Assembly: GCA_022828595.1 (NCBI GenBank)
Contig: JAKGHH010000003.1
Coordinates: forward strand, 98,355,583-98,419,582
DNA: 64,000 bases
Source of the DNA: Nelumbo lutea
Lineage: Eukaryota; Streptophyta; Magnoliopsida; Proteales; Nelumbonaceae
Reading direction: 5' to 3'
The notes under the pieces were generated by a model. It was not told where the DNA came from and made no database searches. It worked only from the letters and a program-made list of their open reading frames with translations. Below are positions 22,201-31,200 of this stretch, piece after piece; the first letter of the stretch is position 1; each line of letters starts with the position of its first letter. Both the position numbers and the translations under genes were made by a program.

Positions 22201-25200
22201 TGATAACAATAGTTCAAGATTACAGCTTTCACCATCCATAGGCCAGAAGGAAATCCCTTAGACAAAGTCAGTCTTACAAACAAATCCAAAACAACTCCTG
22301 CCTAATTACTCCTTGTTTAGCCAGAGCATCAGCCATTCCATTTGCTGACCTTCTTGCCCATCTAAAGTGCACCCCGAGCTCCCTTGCTAAGATCAAGATT
22401 TCTCTTAGCTGTTGTCTGCACCCAAACTCCTGTCAATTTATGTTTGATTCTCTCAGCCACTGGGTGCCCCATCCTTGCCTCAATGGAGCAATCAGGAACC
22501 CATGCATTTTATACCATGCACATTTATAGTAGCAAGTTATAGGCAGGACCTTAAAAAACTAATATGAAATCTTTTGAAACCATCTTAATAGCATAAATCA
22601 TTAAAAAAGAAACAAAATGAAATCAGTGTAACAAGTTTTTTCGTTTGTTACAAGTACTGTACTGCAAGACTACTACATGTGATAAAGAGTAGAAATAATG
22701 CCAACTAGATTGTCCATCAAAAGTAATTGACAGGCTGTAGTTTTCTATCCAGCAAGGAACATTACAGCAACTTTTTGGGTCCCTCCTGCAAATTTTATCA
22801 AGCTAAATTTTGATGGCTGGAGTTTAACGAAGCTAGAAATGTCATGAACTGGATGAATGCTATGAGATTATGAAGGAAAACTGATAGCATTGTTTTCTGG
22901 ACCTGTTGGCATTGGAGAATCAACTAGACCAGAACTACTAGCAGTTAGACAAGGCCTAAAATAAGTCAATTCCTTAAGTCTTATAGATCTAATGGTGGAA
23001 GGGGATTCAAAAGTGACTATGGTTTGGCTAACAAAAAAGAAAATAAAAACATGCTTGTGGATGTGTAGACATGTTTTGAGGGAGATTGAGGAATGGGTTG
23101 ATGAACATAAGTACATATAGTCTAAAAGATGGTCCCAAGTAGACCTGTTCATGGGCCGGGCCGGGCTTTCACTCTGTATTAACAGTTTTTTCTAAGGCCC
23201 GAGCCCGAGCCCGGCCCTCATAAAAAGCCTGAAGCCCGGGCCTGGGCCCGAGCCCGAAATTTAGCCCATGCTGTTACTACTGCCGAAGCGGCTGAATAGA
23301 GAGAGAGAGAGAAATTATAAAGAAAAAAAAATAAAAAATGTATATATTAAATTATATATATATTTCAATAAATATTATATTATTTATATATTTTATATAA
23401 TATTTAAAATACACATTATGTATTTTATAAAATATATAATGCTGAATTGGGCTGGGCCGGGCTCGGGCCGGGCTTTCTTGACAAATCCCGAGCCCGGCCC
23501 GAAACACAGTTGGTCTAGTCCGTGGGCCTAATTACATGACCAAGCTCGACCGGGGTGCAGGCCGGGCTGGGCCGGGCCATCGGGCTACCTGGCCCATGAA
23601 CAGGTCTAGTCCCAAGGTGAGCCAATTTCTTGGCTGATGGCCCACTGAACAGGGACAAATAAGAAATGGTTGTTTTGGGGTTTAACCCTGAGGTCAGGGG
23701 CTTGTAAAAAGTGTACAGTGGGGGATAGTAAGGAATAGCTGCACTTTTGGGGTTCTTGGCAGACTACTGTACATCATTTTTTTTTGATAATTACTACTGT
23801 ACATCATTTTCATACTTAATAACATCTTGAACTGTCATCGATAAAACAAATTGGATTATCCACTAAATGATTTTGCGCATTCCTTGTTCTATGATCAAGA
23901 AATATGCAATGCCAAACATGATATTAGATGCACAAGGGCTTAATGGTGTCTCAAGCATTTTTTGTTTCATGATTGATCAAAAAGATGTAATAGCTTCCAA
24001 GCACAACATTAGCACATATGCTTGATGTTGTCATCTTGGTGTGTCTGCAAAAAAAAATTGCTACACCATGTTTTTTATGCACATCCATTTTCACATTCAA
24101 ATGTTATTTCTTTTGGTATACTTATAGTTACTGGATGGATGTAGTCAGTTTGGAGATATCTATCAAGAGGAATATTTCATGGATCTTTTGAAGGATGAAG
24201 TGAATATTGTAAAGGAATTACCTCCTCATTTTCAATCACTGGACTTTGAGGCAATTGGCAGTCTAGTATGTTTATTTTCTGGTTAATATTTTGCTTCATT
24301 TTCTTAAAAAAGCATGGCTTTTAAGATTTCATGTTGATCTCTTATCTTTCTGCTCAGATTACAGATGCTGATATTGTAAAGGAGGCAAAACCCATTGATT
24401 TTGTTAAGATTGTATATCCTCTACTGCTGCGAAATGGAGTTGTTCACTTCCTTGGATTTGGCAATCGACTTGGATTTGATCCATTGCCTTTTCACCTTCA
24501 AGTTAAGGACGCCACTTAGTGCTTTAAATACGGCATTATCAAAACTCTGTGGAAGCTCAGCATGCATATTATTTTAATTTATTAAAATTTTCTCTTCTTG
24601 TTGAAGTTTTCTGAAATCATCTTAAAGATTCTGCTGAGTACAACTAATAAAAATTGGACAACATTTGCCATGCTCTCTTAAAAATAAGTCCAGATGTGAA
24701 CTTACATGTGATGCCCCGGCATTTCTATTATGGTTGATGAGTGACCTCTTTACTTTTTGGAGCTTACCATTCTATCTTTTAGGTGGTATAAAGACCATAT
24801 GAGTTTCCTACTCTAGCTGAGTAATACTATAGTTCCTTATCTTTTGGGTGGTGTGGGGGATGAGGGAGGAACTGAAAAATTTCCCCACATGAAAAAAATG
24901 TCAAGTACTCTACGCTGCAATATAGGGTAAATTGCCATTTATGAGTTTTCTGTTTTGTCTCTGTCTTTTACAAAATGCCTCTAGCAAATCCTTTTGGTTT
25001 GGAGTTACGATACCTCAAGTAAACATGTATGTGTATATTATCCCCAAAAGAGCTTTTAGAAGTAAATGAGCAAGTTTAGTACAGCTTAATTCTTGATCAC
25101 ATATCTTTTGGCTTCCTAGGCTACACAATGGGGGGTAGCCTATCTCCCATACCTGGAGCCCCCCAACCCAGGTGAAGGTGGCAATTGATCCCAAGTCTCC

Positions 25201-28200
25201 ATTACAACCAACCAAAGACCTTACCAACTGAGCCAGTTTGCACCTTCATTCTTGATGACACCTTGTCTTCTATCCATACTCCATTCTCCAAATTAATTTA
25301 TTAATTTTCTTCAGCTTTCTTCTTTCTAATGGATATGGGTGGAATAAACTAATATTCCTGTCCATTTCTGCATTTAGGCAGAACATTTCTTTCTGAAGCA
25401 GAGATCATCTCTTTCTTTGTTCTTAAAGTTTATTTTTACTCTCCTCAAATCAAATAGCCTCCACTTACACTTTTTTTCTCAGCACCATTGAAGTTCTGAA
25501 ATATCCAAAATCCCTATTCCAAATATTCCAAACATCTGTAGACTGTTTAAAAACATAAGTAATAAATGCTTTTACTATAGTATAGAAATAAAGTGAGTAG
25601 GACCATCTAGAAAGAAAGATAAGGACTTTTAAAAAACAAGGATCCACCATACTATAACTAGGGTCCCATTATAAAAGGTTATACATGAAATACAGAAAAG
25701 AATGTGCAATAAATGCAATCCACTAAGCACCAAGGTAATCTGCCTTAGACTCTTATAGAAAAAAAAACCTGTCTCACAATCTTGTTTCATTGTCTCCTGA
25801 TATCAATCCTATTGTCCAGAAGAGGAGAAGAAGAAGAGAAGGAAGAGAGAAGAGAGAAAAAAGACTTGAGAGCCAAAAGTTAAGCTGGCAGTGCCAGCTT
25901 TTGGTATTTATGTTAGTGTGACATAAACAAATAAAAAGAAAGGGAGAAATTACAATAATACCTCTGTGGTACTAATCTGAGTATACTAACAGGCTTTTAA
26001 CACTCCCCGCAAGTGATGTAACCCCTTCGTGAAGATGTTTGCAAGTTAGTCTTCAAATTGACATAGGGGGTACACACTTCCCCTTTGACAACCTTTTCTC
26101 TGATAAAATGTTTGTTGACTTTGATGTGTTTAGTTCTATCATGCAGCACTGGATTAGCAGCAATGTTTATGGCTGCTTTGTTATCACAATATAAAGTCAT
26201 AGGTCCATCAACTATAAATCCCAACTCACTCAACAAATATTTTAGCCACATAATTTCAGCCACACCATGAGACATTGCTCTATATTTAGCTTCAGCACTG
26301 GACCTAGCCACCCCATTCTGCTTTTGCTTCTCCATGTGGTGAGGTTCCCTCTTACAAAAATACAATAGCCGCTTGTAGATTTCCTATCACTCAGGGGTCT
26401 TGCCTAATCTGCATCGATATACATTTCAACCTTCAAATGCCCGTGCTTTTGGAACAATAAACTGCACCTGGAAATTTCTTAAGATATCTGAGCATTCTTT
26501 CAGCTGCTTCAAGATGGGTGGTCTTAGGGGCATGCATGAATTGACTAAGAACACCCACTGCATAAGCAATGTCTGGTTGAGTCATAGATAGATATAGAAT
26601 TCTTCCTACAAGCTTCTGAAATTGTTTCACATCCTTGATGAATATACCTTGACAATCACCTAATTTGTGATTATGATCAATAAGAGAATCAATAGGTTTC
26701 ACTCCCAATTTTCCTGTATCTTGGAATAGATCTAAGACATATTTTCTCTAGGAAATGAAGATACCCTTTTGTGAGCGAGCAACTTCAATTCCAATGAAGT
26801 ACCTTAAAGGGCCTAGATCTTTCACCTCAAACTGAGAGCAAGAAATCCCTTCAACTTTTGAATTTCATCTTTCCAATCACCAATGATAACTATATCATCA
26901 ACATACACTGTTAGGATTGCAATTTTTCCTTCCCCTCTTTTCACAAACAACGTGTGATCAGATTGACACTGCTTGTAACCTCTTTGTTGAACAACTACAT
27001 GAAACCTGTTGAACCAGGCTCTTGGTGATTGTTGCAGGCCATATAATGGCTTTTTTAACCTACACACTTTTTGTTCATCACCTTGATCCCAGAAACTAGG
27101 GGTTGTACCATGTACACTTCTTCAAGGTCACCATTTAGAAATGCATTCTTGATATCTAGTTGATGAAGGTCCCAATCAAGATTAGCGGCTAAAGAGAAAA
27201 TGACTCTAATGGAATTCATCTTAGCAACTGGTGCAAATGTTTATATATAATCTATTCCATTCACTTGTGTAAACCCTTTTGCCACTAAACGATCTTTATA
27301 TTGCTCTACTGTGCCATGAGCCCTATGTTTTACTGTAAAAACCCATTTACATTCAATTGGTTCCTTTCCCTCAGGAAGATCCACCAATTCCCATGTACCA
27401 TTTTTATGCAAAGCATTAATTTCTTCCTTCATTGCATCTATCCATTTAGGCACCAACAAAGCTTTTGCCACATTCTTAGGAATAGGAACACTGTCAATGG
27501 AAGAAAGAAAGGCCCAAAAGGAAGGTGAAATGTTCTCATAGGAAACAAAATGGGATGTTTGGTGGTACAAGACCTAATGCCCTTCCGGTGAGCAATAGGA
27601 AGGTCAAGTTCATTAGCAATGGAGGTACCAATAGCAATAGGGTCAGAAACATCAATGGGAAACAGGGTACTTGGTTAGATAGGATCCACCCCCGGAGAAT
27701 TTAATGGCATTGGTGGTACAGCTTCTAGGTGCTCCATAGTTCTTGAACATGGTTGGCCTTTGTGGTGACGAAAGTAAACATGGAAGGGAGGAGGATTAGG
27801 AAGAGGAGGGAGCTGAATCTGTTTCTCCTCATGATACCATATTGTCCAGAAGAGAAGGAAGGGGCAAGAGAGAAGAGAGAAAAAAGATTTAAGAGCCAAA
27901 AGTTAAAGCTGGCAGCGCCAGCTTTTGGTATTTATATTAGGGCGACATAAACAAATAAAAAGAAAGGGAGAAGTTACAATAGTACCCCTGTGGTACTAAT
28001 CTGAGTATAGTAACCGACTTTTAACAAATCCAATGCATGTCTTTGAACTATTTTAATACCAGTGTCCAGTCCAACATGAGCAAACAAATGTCCTTGCAAT
28101 ACTAAGGAGCAGGCTTGACTTGTTTTTAGAAATTCTTTTGTTCTTCTCCTTTCAAATACATCAAAAAACTGCAAAGGGTAATCCTCCATGGTTTTGTGTC

Positions 28201-31200
28201 TTTTCTTCAAAACTATTATTTGATGAATTTTGAATTGTGAGAAGACTACATGAACATTTCTGTCATCTTTGAAGAAGTTAAATAGGAAGGCTTCGTGAAT
28301 ATCCTTTGAAAACCAGCATATCGATGAACAAATTGTTGCAATCTTTTCTCATGCCCACACAAGGTTCATTTATTTTCCAATTTGGAAAATTGCCTCTTGA
28401 ATTTTTTACCATTGGAACCTTTTCCTAGTTCTACCAACCATTAGAGGGCTGCATTCCTGGAGGGATTGGTGATCCCCAAATCCCATCATATGCTTCATGG
28501 GACACAGCCTGTCCCTTTTCCAGCTTGTTGTAAAAAGACTTCCTGTGAACAGCCCATCTGGTTTTTCTTTCCAAGTGTTCTGGTCTTCAATGGATGAGCC
28601 TATTAAGGGTTCATAGCAAATCTAATACAATCAATCTCCCTTGGGAGCAATGGCCCTTGGGAACTTTGACTCGAAACACCACTTCCCCACCTTTTACTTC
28701 AAAGCAAGGTCCTTTTACTTTGGAAGAAAAAACATGGAGACAAATCAAAACAGACATTAATATTTGGATGGTTTTGCATCAGAAGTAGAAATATTTTCAA
28801 TAGAATGCAAGAAATATTCATGATACGAATTTAGCACACTTGATTGACTAAACATCTTAGTGGTAAAAACTGCTGATTCTGTCCAAATTGATAGGACACC
28901 CCCACCCCCATTTGTGCAGTTACTCCATGGTGTATATGTTCTAAAGCCAGAGATACAGTTTGAATATCTCAAGGTTCAAAATATCGATACAATACGCCTT
29001 GTCTCGGGTGTATTGTATTATATCTTTTGATTCCTGAAACACCTGTTTTAGTTTTGAAACAAAACTAAAAAAACATAAAAGCGCAAGGTTTTAAGTACCG
29101 ATACACCTCTGCTGATAGGTGTATTGATACTTTGAACCTTGTCATAGCTATTAGCCCCATCATTATATTAGCTTGATTCATGACACTAAAAGCTCTGCTA
29201 GACACCATGAATTGTTCAATTCAACCATAACAGAGTGAAATCCAATTAATAAGACTGCAAAATGGGCCCTCTGAACAAATTTTTTCCGTCACACTAAATC
29301 CAAACATAGCAAAAATTAACAGAATAAGATTAAAATTCGATGGGAGCTTCGTGGGAAGATCAGGTTTGGCAAGTATTGGAGGTGTCTTTAAAGATAGTGC
29401 AGGCAGGGTGTTTGCCATGTTTTCGGGACCCTTGGGATTGGGAGACTCATTGAAGGCTGAACTGATGGCGTTGCTGCAAGGTTTAAGACTTGCAAAGCAA
29501 TCAATTTCCAACACTTGTAGCTAGAAGGAGACTCAAAACTGGTTGTTTCTTGGGCCAGGAGTAGACATCAAATGCCATGGACCTATAGGCTAGCTTTTAG
29601 GGAAATAGAGAGCCTGTCACAGGAGATGAGTGTTAACTATCAGTTGGGTAAGGACTGCAAATGGGATAGCTGATATTTTAGCAAAACAAGGGGTCTACAG
29701 TATAGACAGCAGTTGTTTTGGGCACGACTGTAACTTTGTTTTGGAAAAACTAGACAGCAGTTGTTTTTGGGCACTACTGTAGCATCGATAGAGGTTGGCT
29801 AATGTGTTATTGGGTGTCTGAAACCAACCTGTTGTACCGTTCAATTTTTCACCAATTAATATAGTTATGATTTCTTTTGCTGATAAAAAAGAGTCAAAAA
29901 CATCTGTTGCTTCAACTTTCTGAAAATGGAGTGTTATCTACTCTAGTATTTCAAAACAACCATTAAAAATTACATAAGCAACCTTCTTTTCAGGTCACCA
30001 AATAGGCCTTTTTTGTTTTGAAGATGATTATTGTCTCTCTCCATCTTGTACTGATGGGCATAAAACCCTTGTCACTATCATAGAAGTACTCAAGTTCTCC
30101 AATCTAGTCTTCTGTTTAACACCATCTAATCTCTGATTCAGAGTTTTATAGGATTTTAATTGCAATGCCTTAGATGCAATATATCCGCGTGTCTGTTAGA
30201 TTCAAAACAAATCCTGGACCTTATTTACTGGTACTGCATTTGAGGTAAGAGCTGTTTTTGACCACCACCTTGGATTGCTGATGGATTAGCCAAACAAGGG
30301 GTGATTTTTGGGGATAACAAAGGATCAAATTGTTGTTTAAGCTAGCTTGTAAAAAGATAGGACAAAATCGGAAGAGAATGAACTGTTTTTGTCATGCATA
30401 TACATAACAATTATGAGGTCTAATGCCCTAAATGATATGATTTCTAAATTTTCTTTTATTGTCTTGATCTTTATTTGAATGTCTTTCTTTCCCTATTTTA
30501 ATCAAGATTAGAGATCAAGATACGAATATGACTTCACTTCTATGCAATGTCTTATCCTCTACTGACATATTCTTCAATCTATTTCAGAGATTAAGATGCA
30601 ATTGCAACTTCCATGCTTTAAAGTTTGTGCCCAAAATTCAGGAAATTGGTTCGTTATTGGTTAAAAGGATAAGGAAACATGATGGTGCACGGAGTCTTTT
30701 AGATAAGCAGCTGCTTGGAAACCATATTTCTGATCTTTCTCCTGAAGGACATTATGCTTCAACGGGGTCATCCAAATATCTTGCCTTGCACATGAGATTT
30801 GAAATGGATATGGTGGCCTATTCGATATGTGATTTTGGAGGAGGAGAAACTGAAAAGAAGGAACTCCAGGCCTATAGGGAGAGTCATTTTCCTTTGTTGG
30901 TTGAGCGTTTGAAAAACTCTAGGTACGTTAATTATCTTTTTCCTTCTTACCCTGCAAATGATGATTTATTTAATGAAGTTTTAATGGTCATTTCTTGAAA
31001 TGTATCTCATTCCCTTTCATTGACAATTGTAGCAGATCTGTTTCTCCAGAAGAGTTAAGGAAGTTGGGTAAATGTCCATTGACACCGGAAGAAGCAGCAC
31101 TTATGCTCTCTGCCCTTGGTTTCAAACGTAGCACATACATCTATCTTGCTGGGTCTAATATATATGGGGGTCAATCCAAGATGCATCCCTTCACTAGCCT

